The translations under genes and the position numbers were made by a program. DNA of 16,302 bases from a bacterium (GTDB lineage Bacteria; Patescibacteriota; Minisyncoccia; Phycocordibacterales; Phycocordibacteraceae): positions 37,153 through 53,454 of the forward strand of contig JAKAJJ010000001.1 in the NCBI GenBank assembly GCA_021813835.1, in the 5' to 3' direction. Below, one piece after another: positions 6,350 through 13,831 of the stretch (within the stretch, counting starts at the first letter, position 1; each line of letters begins with the position of its first letter). A model generated the notes under the pieces. That model made no database searches and was not told the origin of the DNA. It worked only from the letters and a program-made list of their open reading frames with translations.

Positions 6350-8515
6350 GTGAACCCGGAGGACGCCCTCGACAAGCATTTCCCGCGCCTGCGCGCCGAA
6401 CAGAAGCGAGCGCTCGCGCGGCTCGGGGTGCGCACCGTCCGCGACCTCCTCTACCACTTCCCCGCGCGGTACGAGGCGGCGGGTCCCTCGGGAACGGCGG
6501 CGGGCGTGGCGCCGGGCGCCGACGTCACGCTCTACGGCACCATCCGGAAGCCCGACGTGAGGAAAGCCTGGAAGAGCCGCCGGCCGGTGGCGGAAGCGTG
6601 GCTCGAAGACGCGTCGGGCCGCATCAAACTGATGTGGTTCTCCCAGCCCTACATCGCGAAGACGCTCGCCGACGGGATGGTGGTGAAGGTGGCGGGGCGC
6701 GTGGGCGGCGCGGGCGCGAAGACGTACCTCGCGAATCCGGACATCGAGCGGACGCCGGTCGCGCCCGAGGAGGCGCACGACACGCTCTTCGCGAAAAGCG
6801 GAGCGGACGCGGAGGGATCGTTCTATCCGGTGTATCCGGAGAGCGAGGGGATCTCCTCTCTTTGGTTCCTGCACGCGCTGAAGAAGGTCCTCGAGGCGCG
6901 TGCGCACGAGACGCTCGAGGACCCCCTGCCGCCGGGCATCCTCGCGCGCTACCACCTGCCGGCGCTCGGGGCGGCGCTCGTCTGGATGCACCGCCCCCGC
7001 CGTGCCGCCGACGCGGCGGCGGCGAAAAAACGGTTCGCGTTCGAGGAGATTTTCGCGCTCCAGCTCGCGCTCCAGCGCCGCCGCCGCGCGGCCGCGACGG
7101 CGGCGGCGCTCCCGGTCGCGGTCGACCGCGCGGCGCTCGAGAGCTTCGTTGCGTCGTTCCCCTTCCCCGCGACGCGGGCGCAGAGGAGCGCCATCGCCGC
7201 CATCGTCGCCGATTTCGAAAAAGCGCATCCGATGCTCCGCCTCCTCGAAGGCGACGTGGGCAGCGGCAAGACCGCGGTCGCGGCCGCGACCGCCTACCTC
7301 GTCGCCACCTCGAAGCCGCCGGGGCGCGTCGCCGGCGCGCTCCAGGTCGCGTACCTCTGCCCCACCGAGGTGCTCGCGAAACAGCACTTCTCCACCTTCG
7401 TGTCGTACTTCCGCGCCCACCCCATCCCCATCGGCCTCATCACGGGAAGCGAGTGCCGCAAGTTCCCGGCACGCGTGCGGTACGAGGAATCCGCGAAGCT
7501 CTCGAAGGCCGCGTTCAGAAAAATGGTCGCGAACGGCGAGATCCCCATCGTCATCGGCACGCACGCGCTCATCGAGAAGTCGCTCTCCTTCAAGCACCTC
7601 GCCTACGCCATCGTCGACGAGCAGCACCGCTTCGGCACCGTCCACCGGCAAAAGCTCGCGACGAAAGACGCGACGGTTCCGCATCTCCTTTCGATGACGG
7701 CGACGCCGATCCCGCGCACGCTCGCCCTCACTATCTACGGCGACCTCGACCTCTCGCTCCTCGACGAAATGCCGGAGGGGAGGAAGCCCGTCATCACGGA
7801 GATCGTGGGGCCGCGGGAGCGCGAGAAGGCCTATCGGCGCGTGCGCGCGGAGCTCGCGGCGGGGCGCCAGGCGTACGTCATCTGCCCGCGCATCGACGAG
7901 CCGGACCCGATGAAGCAGTTCGCGCTCCAGGCGAAGTCGGTCACGGCGGAAGCCGCGCGCCTCAAGAAAAGAGTTTTCCCGGACGCGGTCATCGGCATCC
8001 TCCACAGCAAGATGACGCCGGCGGAAAAGGAGAAGGCGATGCGCGCGTTCGAGAAGGGCGAGACCGATATCCTCGTCGCCACGTCCGTCGTCGAGGTCGG
8101 CGTGAACGTGCCGAACGCGACCGCCATCCTCATCGAGGGCGCCGAACGCTTCGGCCTCGCCCAGCTCCACCAGCTGCGCGGCCGGGTCATCCGCTCGGAG
8201 CGCCAGGCGTACTGCTTCGCGCTCCCGGAATCGTTCGGCCCGGCGACGCGCGAGCGCTTGAAAGCGTTCACGAGCGCGAAGAACGGTTTCGAGCTCGCCG
8301 AATACGACCTCGCGCTCCGGGGCGCGGGCGAGCTCACGGGCGGCAAGCAGTGGGGGGTCTCCGACATCGCGATGGAGGCCCTGAAAAACATAAAACTCGT
8401 GGAGGCCGCGCGCGCGGAAGCGGCGCGCCTCGTCGCGGAGGACCCCGATATCACGAAGCACCCCGCGCTCGCGCGCCGCGCGCGTGGCGCGGGCGAACAG
8501 ATGCATCTGGAGTGA
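6350..8515 (+). CDS. recG: ATP-dependent DNA helicase RecG
   Basis: The protein has 721 residues if translation begins at the GTG at 6350, six bases after a TATACT box. It remodels stalled replication forks and recombination intermediates. An N-terminal helical region and OB-like wedge domain (about 1-150) precede the superfamily 2 core. Core motifs are Walker A EGDVGSGKT (300-308), DEQHRFG (423-429), MTATPIPRTLALTIYGDLD (449-467), VVEVGVNVPNAT (580-591) and QLHQLRGRV (606-613). The MTATPIPRTLALT-YGDLD stretch is a RecG signature. Motif VI reads GRVIRS where most relatives have GRVGRG. Length is slightly above the E. coli protein (693). The frame stays open far upstream of 6350, but there it overlaps the malic enzyme gene antisense and has no RecG similarity. 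An alternative start would be a later in-frame codon, but this one keeps the expected N-terminal LPRLR-like segment (PRLRAEQ). Confidence 0.95.
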   Translation: MNPEDALDKHFPRLRAEQKRALARLGVRTVRDLLYHFPARYEAAGPSGTAAGVAPGADVTLYGTIRKPDVRKAWKSRRPVAEAWLEDASGRIKLMWFSQPYIAKTLADGMVVKVAGRVGGAGAKTYLANPDIERTPVAPEEAHDTLFAKSGADAEGSFYPVYPESEGISSLWFLHALKKVLEARAHETLEDPLPPGILARYHLPALGAALVWMHRPRRAADAAAAKKRFAFEEIFALQLALQRRRRAAATAAALPVAVDRAALESFVASFPFPATRAQRSAIAAIVADFEKAHPMLRLLEGDVGSGKTAVAAATAYLVATSKPPGRVAGALQVAYLCPTEVLAKQHFSTFVSYFRAHPIPIGLITGSECRKFPARVRYEESAKLSKAAFRKMVANGEIPIVIGTHALIEKSLSFKHLAYAIVDEQHRFGTVHRQKLATKDATVPHLLSMTATPIPRTLALTIYGDLDLSLLDEMPEGRKPVITEIVGPREREKAYRRVRAELAAGRQAYVICPRIDEPDPMKQFALQAKSVTAEAARLKKRVFPDAVIGILHSKMTPAEKEKAMRAFEKGETDILVATSVVEVGVNVPNATAILIEGAERFGLAQLHQLRGRVIRSERQAYCFALPESFGPATRERLKAFTSAKNGFELAEYDLALRGAGELTGGKQWGVSDIAMEALKNIKLVEAARAEAARLVAEDPDITKHPALARRARGAGEQMHLE

Positions 8516-8732
8516 CTCGCTGGTGCAGGATACTTGAGATAGCTCGAACGGTTTTTGCTGACCCGAACGCGGCGGAGCCGCACCGATGAAAACCGCCAAA
8601 GAACCTGTTAAAAACATCGGCTCGAACCATATTTTGCGAAACCGCGAATTCTCGTTTTCCCCGAAATCGCAATACGAAATGGCCGCCGCGCCGCTTGCGG
8701 CGCACTCTGCCAGCTTGCCATTTTCCAACTTG
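8516..8732. other. Intergenic stretch between recG and tRNA-Ile, no supported gene
   Basis: No reading frame here has a credible start, Shine-Dalgarno or family resemblance; frames crossing it run into the antisense of tRNA-Ile or recG. It holds several inverted repeats: GCGGC-GGA-GCCGC around 8570-8582, CCGATG/CATCGG about 30 bases apart, and a perfect GCGCCGC-TT-GCGGCGC near 8688-8703. A weak recG terminator may exist just after the stop (imperfect 5-base-pair stem followed by GGTTTTTG near 8535-8564). None is strong enough to call. Confidence 0.5.
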
Positions 8733-8804
8733 TACGCCCGGAGGGACTCGAACCCCCAACCAATCGCGTATAAGGCGACCGCTCTACCATTGAGCTACGG
8801 GCGT
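8733..8804 (-). tRNA. tRNA-Ile (anticodon UAU)
   Basis: On the minus strand this 72-base cloverleaf has acceptor stem ACGCCCG/CGGGCGT with discriminator A, D stem GCTC/GAGC, anticodon stem GTCGC/GCGAT (one G-T pair) around loop CTTATAC, and T arm GGGGG-TTCGAGT-CCCTC. With T33 before it, the anticodon is UAU, which reads the AUA isoleucine codon. Most bacteria instead read AUA with a CAU tRNA whose C34 is changed to lysidine by TilS, so a directly encoded UAU is notable. CCA is not encoded. The stems pair throughout, so it looks functional. Confidence 0.9.
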
Positions 8805-8816
8805 GCTTCCCCGCTT

Positions 8817-8847
8817 ATCATATATCCTTTCCCCTCTTCCGAGGCAA
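8817..8847 (-). promoter_or_regulatory. Candidate promoter of tRNA-Ile
   Basis: On the minus strand TTGCCT (8847-8842) and an AT-rich TATATGAT (ending at 8817) lie 12 bases before the mature tRNA 5' end. Taking TATATG as the -10 gives a 17-base spacer, and TATGAT gives 19. The region is AT-rich against its surroundings. Confidence 0.35.
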
Positions 8848-8949
8848 CTTCCTTTCGGACGTGGTACTCTTCACCGTGGGTTCGTTCATTGAAGTTCGGA
8901 CGGGCCCGGGAGAAAGACCGCAAACTGTTTTTTAGGAAGGAAAAGGAAA

Positions 8950-9132
8950 ATGTCTCTGGAAAAAAACGGGAACCGAAGGACGCTCGGCCTGCAGGAGCGG
9001 GAGCTCGTGTACGTCGAGTACGAGGGCGGCGGGCGGGTATTAGAAACACCGCTCGTCGCCGAGAAAGCAATTGAACGTGGGTTCGCCCGGAAGATCTCGC
9101 CTTCCGGGGCATCGGCGCAAAAACAAGATTGA
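8950..9132 (+). CDS. Small unrecognised protein with strong ribosome binding site and own terminator
   Basis: This 60-residue protein is hydrophilic, without membrane helix, cysteine pairs or any motif I know. It has a basic N-terminus (KNGNRRTLGL), an acidic middle (QERELVYVEYEGGG) and a basic C-terminus ending SGASAQKQD. Three things support it as real. A purine-rich AGGAAGGAAAAGGAAA directly precedes the ATG and is the clearest Shine-Dalgarno-like tract in the window. An intrinsic terminator follows the stop by about 34 bases. It also lies alone between a tRNA and the convergent ftsH gene. The TTTTTTAGG tract before the Shine-Dalgarno suggests a normal leader, unlike the leaderless genes nearby. 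No function can be assigned. Confidence 0.6.
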   Translation: MSLEKNGNRRTLGLQERELVYVEYEGGGRVLETPLVAEKAIERGFARKISPSGASAQKQD

Positions 9133-9165
9133 GGGGGAGGCTGAGGGGGAGGCCTCCTCGTTTGG

Positions 9166-9189
9166 ACCTCGGGCATGGCCCGAGGTTTT
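9166..9189 (+). terminator. Intrinsic terminator after the 60-residue protein gene
   Basis: ACCTCGGGC-ATG-GCCCGAGGT forms a 9-base-pair stem with a 3-base loop, followed by TTTTCC on the plus strand. It sits between the convergent 60-residue gene and ftsH. The minus-strand flank is not T-rich, so it mainly serves the plus strand. Confidence 0.7.
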
Positions 9190-9198
9190 CCATTCGTT

Positions 9199-11124
<1,926 letters not shown>

Positions 11125-11130
11125 CCCCGC

Positions 11131-11136
11131 AGTATA
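11131..11136 (-). promoter_or_regulatory. -10 box of ftsH, leaderless spacing
   Basis: The minus strand reads TTTTTTG-TATACT-GCGGGG-ATG. The six-base gap to the ATG at 11124 predicts transcription starting at the start codon. No clear -35 is present. It lies back to back with the smpB -10 box 31 bases away. Confidence 0.6.
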
Positions 11137-11167
11137 CAAAAAATCCCCTCTTTTCCCAATTTGCCGC

Positions 11168-11173
11168 TATAAT
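11168..11173 (+). promoter_or_regulatory. -10 box of smpB
   Basis: A perfect TATAAT is followed by CCGCCT and an ATG at 11180 that opens a 13-codon frame ending on the smpB start. The predicted transcription start is at or next to 11180, giving smpB a leader of about 38 bases. Confidence 0.6.
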
Positions 11174-11179
11174 CCGCCT

Positions 11180-11221
11180 ATGCTTGCCTACCGCGCTGAA
11201 ATCGGAAGAATGCCCGTATGA
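11180..11221 (+). CDS. Possible 13-residue leader peptide overlapping the smpB start
   Basis: The frame reads MLAYRAEIGRMPV and stops at TGA 11219-11221, overlapping the smpB ATG (11218-11220) as ATGA. Its ATG lies at the leaderless position, six bases after TATAAT. If translated, it would couple ribosomes into smpB. Alternatively the ATG is chance and smpB uses the GGAAG at 11204-11208 as a Shine-Dalgarno. Confidence 0.3.
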   Translation: MLAYRAEIGRMPV

Positions 11222-11661
11222 CTCTCGTCGAGAACAAGAAAGCCCGCCTTCGGTACGCCCTCCTCGAGACCTATGCGGCGGGTCTCGAACTCCTCGGCAC
11301 CGAGGTGAAGGCCGTGCGCGCGCGGCTGGGGTCCTTGGACGGCGCGCGCGTCGTCGTGCGCGGCGGCGAGGCCTTCCTCGTGGGCGCGACCATACCGCCC
11401 TTCCAGGCGGCGAACGCGCCGCGGGGGTATGATCCCGAACGCGCGCGCCGTCTCCTCCTCGCGAAGAAGGAGATCGCCGCTCTCGCGGCCGCCGAAGCGA
11501 AAAAGGGCTTGACAGTTGTCCCGATTGAGTTGTATAGTGGCGGACGGAACGTGAAAGCGCGCATCGCCGTCGCGCGCGGCAAAGGGAAAACCGACCGCCG
11601 CGAGGATCTGAAGAGGCGCGACGCGCTTCGCGAGGCGGCGCGCGCCCTGAAACGCCGTTAG
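11218..11661 (+). CDS. smpB: SsrA-binding protein SmpB
   Basis: SmpB has 147 residues here and binds tmRNA (ssrA, directly downstream) to deliver it to stalled ribosomes in trans-translation. Family motifs are ENKKARLRYALLETYAAGLE (5-24), LLGTEVKAVRARLGSLDGAR (25-44), GEAFLVGATIPPF (about 50-62), DPERARRLLLAKKEI (about 72-86), KGLTVVPIELY (about 95-105) and the basic C-terminal IAVARGKGKTDRREDLKRRD. The C-terminal tail that enters the mRNA channel is short and basic. The codons for GLTVVPIELYSG switch from the GC-rich usage of the rest of the gene to AT-rich synonyms, because they contain a near-consensus promoter for ssrA. The ATG at 11218 fits the family N-terminus; GGAAG lies 9 bases upstream. 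Confidence 0.95.
   Translation: MTLVENKKARLRYALLETYAAGLELLGTEVKAVRARLGSLDGARVVVRGGEAFLVGATIPPFQAANAPRGYDPERARRLLLAKKEIAALAAAEAKKGLTVVPIELYSGGRNVKARIAVARGKGKTDRREDLKRRDALREAARALKRR
11509..11538 (+). promoter_or_regulatory. Sigma70-type promoter inside smpB, probably for ssrA
   Basis: A perfect -35 TTGACA (11509-11514) is followed after 18 bases by TATAGT (11533-11538, five of six). It is the best two-hexamer promoter in the window. Transcription would start near 11545, about 167 bases before the mature tmRNA, giving a 5' precursor for RNase P to trim. Confidence 0.7.
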
Positions 11662-11711
11662 TGCGATCAGTCGCTCTGAGTCCGGATGCGCTCCGCGCAT
11701 ATGGCTTCGGA

Positions 11712-12122
11712 GGGGGTGACCGGCTTTGACGGTCTGTACATTGAAAGACGCGCGACGCGGTGCACGCCCGGCAGCCACCTAAATCCATCCGGGCACCAAA
11801 CGTGCCAAGAACACTCTTGCACGCGTGACGTCCCCGTACTTCGGTATGAAGGACTTCGCGTTCGCCTACGCGTAAAGCGCTCGACGCTTTCGCCTAGCGC
11901 GACGTCCTCCCTCTCCCGGCGCTCACAGCGCGAGGGCGGGCGGAATCTTCTGTGAGCTAAGTGCGCGGCCGCCCGCCCGCGCACCGAACCCTCGGGCTCG
12001 GAGAGGAACGGTTTCGTCCCGGTTCCTCGCGTCCTCTCTCAGACCTTAACCAGGACTATGCGTCGTAGAAGCGCTTTCAGTGCCGGATTCGGACCGGGGT
12101 CCAATTCCCCGCACCTCCACCG
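11712..12122 (+). ncRNA. ssrA: Transfer-messenger RNA (tmRNA)
   Basis: This RNA rescues stalled ribosomes and tags their products for proteolysis. The 5' end GGGGGTG-ACCGGCTTTGACGG pairs with 3' CACCTCC (12112-12118, one G-T pair) as the acceptor stem, with discriminator A at 12119. A T arm CGGGG-TCCAATT-CCCCG (12095-12111) precedes it; its loop starts TCC rather than the usual TTC. The bases after the discriminator are CCG, so CCA must be added or repaired after processing. The tag frame ends at TAA 11873-11875. If resumption is at GCC 11804, the tag is AKNTLARVTSPYFGMKDFAF + AYA (23 residues), ending AYA rather than the common LAA. Resume at the later GCA (11819) is possible. Hairpins after the tag fit pseudoknots, which I did not fold in full. 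Adjacency to smpB is common. Confidence 0.95.
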
Positions 12123-12146
12123 ACGTAGAACAATATGGGAGTATCA

Positions 12147-12172
12147 AAAATATCCTAGAAATAGGGTATTTT
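12147..12172 (+). terminator. Intrinsic terminator of ssrA
   Basis: AAAATATCCTA-GAAA-TAGGGTATTTT forms an 11-base-pair stem (one G-T pair) closed by a GAAA tetraloop and ending in TTTT. It lies 25 bases after the tmRNA. It overlaps the region where a -35 for the next gene would fall. Confidence 0.65.
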
Positions 12173-12174
12173 GC

Positions 12175-12180
12175 TATAAT
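12175..12180 (+). promoter_or_regulatory. Extended -10 box of the ASCH-like gene, leaderless spacing
   Basis: The strand reads TGC-TATAAT-TTCCTC-ATG, a consensus extended -10 exactly six bases before the start codon. There is no separate -35; the ssrA terminator stem occupies that position. Confidence 0.65.
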
Positions 12181-12186
12181 TTCCTC

Positions 12187-12459
12187 ATGGCAACAATTCA
12201 CAAAAAAGTCTGGAAAGAATACTTTGAAAAAATCGTCTCTGGTAAGAAGAAACTTGAACTACGGTTAGCTGATTTTGAAATCAACGAGGGAGACACTCTC
12301 GTTCTTGAAGAATGGGATAGAGACAAAAAGGACTACACGGGGAGAAAAATTGAAGTTATTGCAACCTACATTCTCAAGACAAAGGGACAAACTTTTTGGC
12401 CGCCTGAAGATGTGGAGAAATATGGTTTTCAGATCATCCAGTTTGAACCGAAAAACTGA
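12187..12459 (+). CDS. Small ASCH/PUA-like domain protein (DUF3850-type)
   Basis: This 90-residue protein begins MATIHKKVWKEYFEKIVSGK and continues with KKLELRLADFEINEGDTLVL, then EEWDRDKKDYTGRKIEVIATYIL, and ends YGFQIIQFEPKN. The K-x-ELR pattern after a conserved SGKK, followed by a GD-x-L-x-L-x-EW strand and a TGR turn, is typical of small ASCH-superfamily (PUA-like beta-barrel) proteins, which bind RNA or modified nucleobases; the exact ligand is unknown. The chosen ATG lies six bases after an extended -10. The upstream continuation of this frame runs into the tmRNA and is not coding. GC is much lower than in every neighbour, and the gene lies directly downstream of ssrA, a frequent insertion site for mobile DNA. 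No integrase or repeated tmRNA end was seen. Confidence 0.75.
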   Translation: MATIHKKVWKEYFEKIVSGKKKLELRLADFEINEGDTLVLEEWDRDKKDYTGRKIEVIATYILKTKGQTFWPPEDVEKYGFQIIQFEPKN

Positions 12460-12484
12460 CAAGTTCTAACTTCTTCCACGCATC

Positions 12485-12592
12485 TCACCTAGACAACACT
12501 CGATTCGAATGTTTTACGCGTTCCATCAAACCGTTGATTTGCGCGCTTTCTTCCGCTTCAAACAAAGAGGCTCTAACGTCATTTATTAGTTT
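12485..12592 (-). other. Possible coding remnant in the gap after the ASCH-like gene
   Basis: A minus-strand frame reads about 35 residues including ASLFEAEESAQINGLMERV and ends NRVLSR before a TGA at 12485-12487. It has protein-like composition but no ATG, GTG or Shine-Dalgarno at its beginning (a TTG within it is possible). Upstream in the same frame it enters the terminator palindrome, so it cannot belong to a longer intact gene. It could be the tail of a lost gene or chance. The rest of 12460-12597 shows nothing else. Confidence 0.25.
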
Positions 12593-12597
12593 CCACA

Positions 12598-12633
12598 AAA
12601 AACACCGGCCCGCGTACGCGGGCCTGTGTTTTT
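12598..12633. terminator. Bidirectional intrinsic terminator between convergent genes
   Basis: A perfect 18-base palindrome GGCCCGCGTACGCGGGCC (12607-12624) is extended, after one mismatch, by AAAAACAC/GTGTTTTT. The A and T tracts give a T-run after the stem on both strands, so it can stop transcription of the ASCH-like gene and of the convergent unknown gene, whose TGA stop it touches. Confidence 0.8.
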
Positions 12634-13139
12634 CAGCCGATCGCGGTTCCTTCGCGGTGCGGCACCACCCAGTCCTTGAAGAGTGCGCGGAACTCGTCGC
12701 GGCGGTGCTCCATATCCACTTGCCGCACATGCTTCACGGGGGAACACTCCGGCGTGTATTCGTAGTGGCCGCGCACTTCCCCGTCCTCGAAGAGGCGCAG
12801 GTGGTACTGGTAGGTGAAATTCTCGACGAGGCGCAGCCCGACGAGCTCGCCCTCGTAACGCCACGCCATAAAGTGGTTGCCGAAACCCCGCGCGACGAGA
12901 TAGTCGACGAAATCCGTGAGCGAGCGCCCGGGCGCGAGTTTTCCGAGGAGATAGTTCCCGCGCCCGGGGTACACGGCGACCCCGGCGGACGAGAGGAGCC
13001 CGCGCAAAAGCGGATGCGCGGGAGCGTAGAGGCGGCACATAAGGTACTTCACCCGCTCGTCGAACGCGGCGGGAAACGCCATTTTCGAGCGCGGAAGCGA
13101 CCGTATCCACTTTTTCACATCCTTGCGTTTCCCTCCCAT
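12633..13139 (-). CDS. Unrecognised soluble protein
   Basis: I do not recognise this 168-residue protein. It starts basic (MGGKRKDVKKWIRSLPRSK) and has no membrane helix. A middle section (about 62-98) with AVYPGRGNYLLGKL and FVDYLVARGFGNHFM is followed by an aromatic, histidine-rich section ENFTYQYHLRLFEDGEVRGH (about 117-136), then YEYTPECSPVKHVRQVDMEH and a short C-terminal helix RRDEFRALFKDWVVP. The alternating hydrophobic pattern suggests a beta-rich fold, but no known active site is visible. Composition matches the chromosomal neighbours, so it is likely a resident gene. The ATG at 13139 is chosen; the frame is open further upstream but there overlaps the glycosylase gene antisense. A GTG seven codons on is an alternative start. 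Confidence 0.7.
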   Translation of the reverse strand: MGGKRKDVKKWIRSLPRSKMAFPAAFDERVKYLMCRLYAPAHPLLRGLLSSAGVAVYPGRGNYLLGKLAPGRSLTDFVDYLVARGFGNHFMAWRYEGELVGLRLVENFTYQYHLRLFEDGEVRGHYEYTPECSPVKHVRQVDMEHRRDEFRALFKDWVVPHREGTAIG

Positions 13140-13220
13140 AGCGAGATGCCGTCGATATATCCGGATACTAGCGCATTTCCGCGCCCGCGGGAGCGGAATC
13201 CCCATAGTCCCGCAGTTAGG

Positions 13221-13226
13221 TATGCT
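13221..13226 (+). promoter_or_regulatory. -10 box of the DNA glycosylase gene, leaderless spacing
   Basis: The strand reads TATGCT-TGGGGC-ATG. TATGCT matches the -10 consensus at four of six positions and sits exactly six bases before the start codon, like the stronger examples nearby. Confidence 0.45.
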
Positions 13227-13232
13227 TGGGGC

Positions 13233-13787
13233 ATGCGCCCTCTCCCGAAAGAATGGTTCGCCGGTAGCGCACTCGAGCTCGCGCCGAGATTGCTCGGGAA
13301 AATCGTGCGGAAGGGCTCCTGTACGGGGATCATCGTCGAAACGGAGGCCTACGGCACCGACCCGGCGTCGCATGCTTATCGCATCACGCCGCGCAGCCGC
13401 CCGATGCGCGACACCTACGGACACTGGTACGTCTACTTCACCTACGGCATGCACTGGTGCGCGAACGTGACGGCGGATAAGGGCGGCGCGGGCGCCGTCC
13501 TCATTCGCGCCGTGGAGCCGGTGGAGGGCATCGCGCGGATGAAGCGCCGGCGCGAAACGGATGCCCTGAAAGAGCTTTGTTCCGGCCCCGCGAAATTCTG
13601 CGAGGCGTTCGGCATCACGGGAAAAGAAAACCGACGGCCGGTCGGCGGCGGCTTCGCGCTCTACGACGCCCCCGACATCCCGAAAAAAGACATCGGCGTC
13701 TCCGGCCGCATCGGCGTCCGGCGCGGCGCCGAACTCCCCTGGCGCTTTTATATTAAAGGCAGCCCGTTCGTGAGTCCCGTGCGCTGA
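13233..13787 (+). CDS. mpg: 3-methyladenine DNA glycosylase (AAG/MPG family)
   Basis: This 184-residue protein excises alkylated purines (3-methyladenine, hypoxanthine and related lesions) to start base excision repair. Family motifs: LELAPRLLGKIV near the N-terminus; GIIVETEAYGTDPASHAYR (about 32-50), in which the Glu of VETEAY is the expected catalytic residue that activates water; YVYFTYGMHWCANVTAD (about 66-82); AVLIRAVEPVEG (about 88-99); ELCSGPAKFCEAFGIT (about 113-128); and the C-terminal SGRIGVRRG with PWRFYIKGSPFVS. Length is usual for bacterial members. The ATG at 13233 lies six bases after TATGCT and gives the usual N-terminus. It is divergent from the unknown gene at 12633-13139. 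Its TGA overlaps a possible CTG start of the next gene, so the two may be translationally coupled. Confidence 0.93.
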   Translation: MRPLPKEWFAGSALELAPRLLGKIVRKGSCTGIIVETEAYGTDPASHAYRITPRSRPMRDTYGHWYVYFTYGMHWCANVTADKGGAGAVLIRAVEPVEGIARMKRRRETDALKELCSGPAKFCEAFGITGKENRRPVGGGFALYDAPDIPKKDIGVSGRIGVRRGAELPWRFYIKGSPFVSPVR

Positions 13788-13831
13788 CTGCGGAGAGCAT
13801 CGCTCAGGCGATCGCGTACGGCGGCCCGTAT

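Noticed and set aside
5123..8728. A 1201-codon open frame on the minus strand spanning malic enzyme and recG
   Set aside because: Only its last 376 codons encode malic enzyme. The rest is antisense to recG, Arg-rich and low in complexity, a product of GC-rich codon use.
8586..9074. 162-codon plus-strand frame with ARRDSNPQPIAYKATALPLS
   Set aside because: That section is the antisense of tRNA-Ile, and the frame runs through intergenic DNA and overlaps the better supported 60-residue gene.
11686..11700. ATGCGC-TCC-GCGCAT between smpB and ssrA as an smpB terminator
   Set aside because: The stem is followed by ATGGCTTC with no T-run; it is more likely part of the tmRNA precursor.
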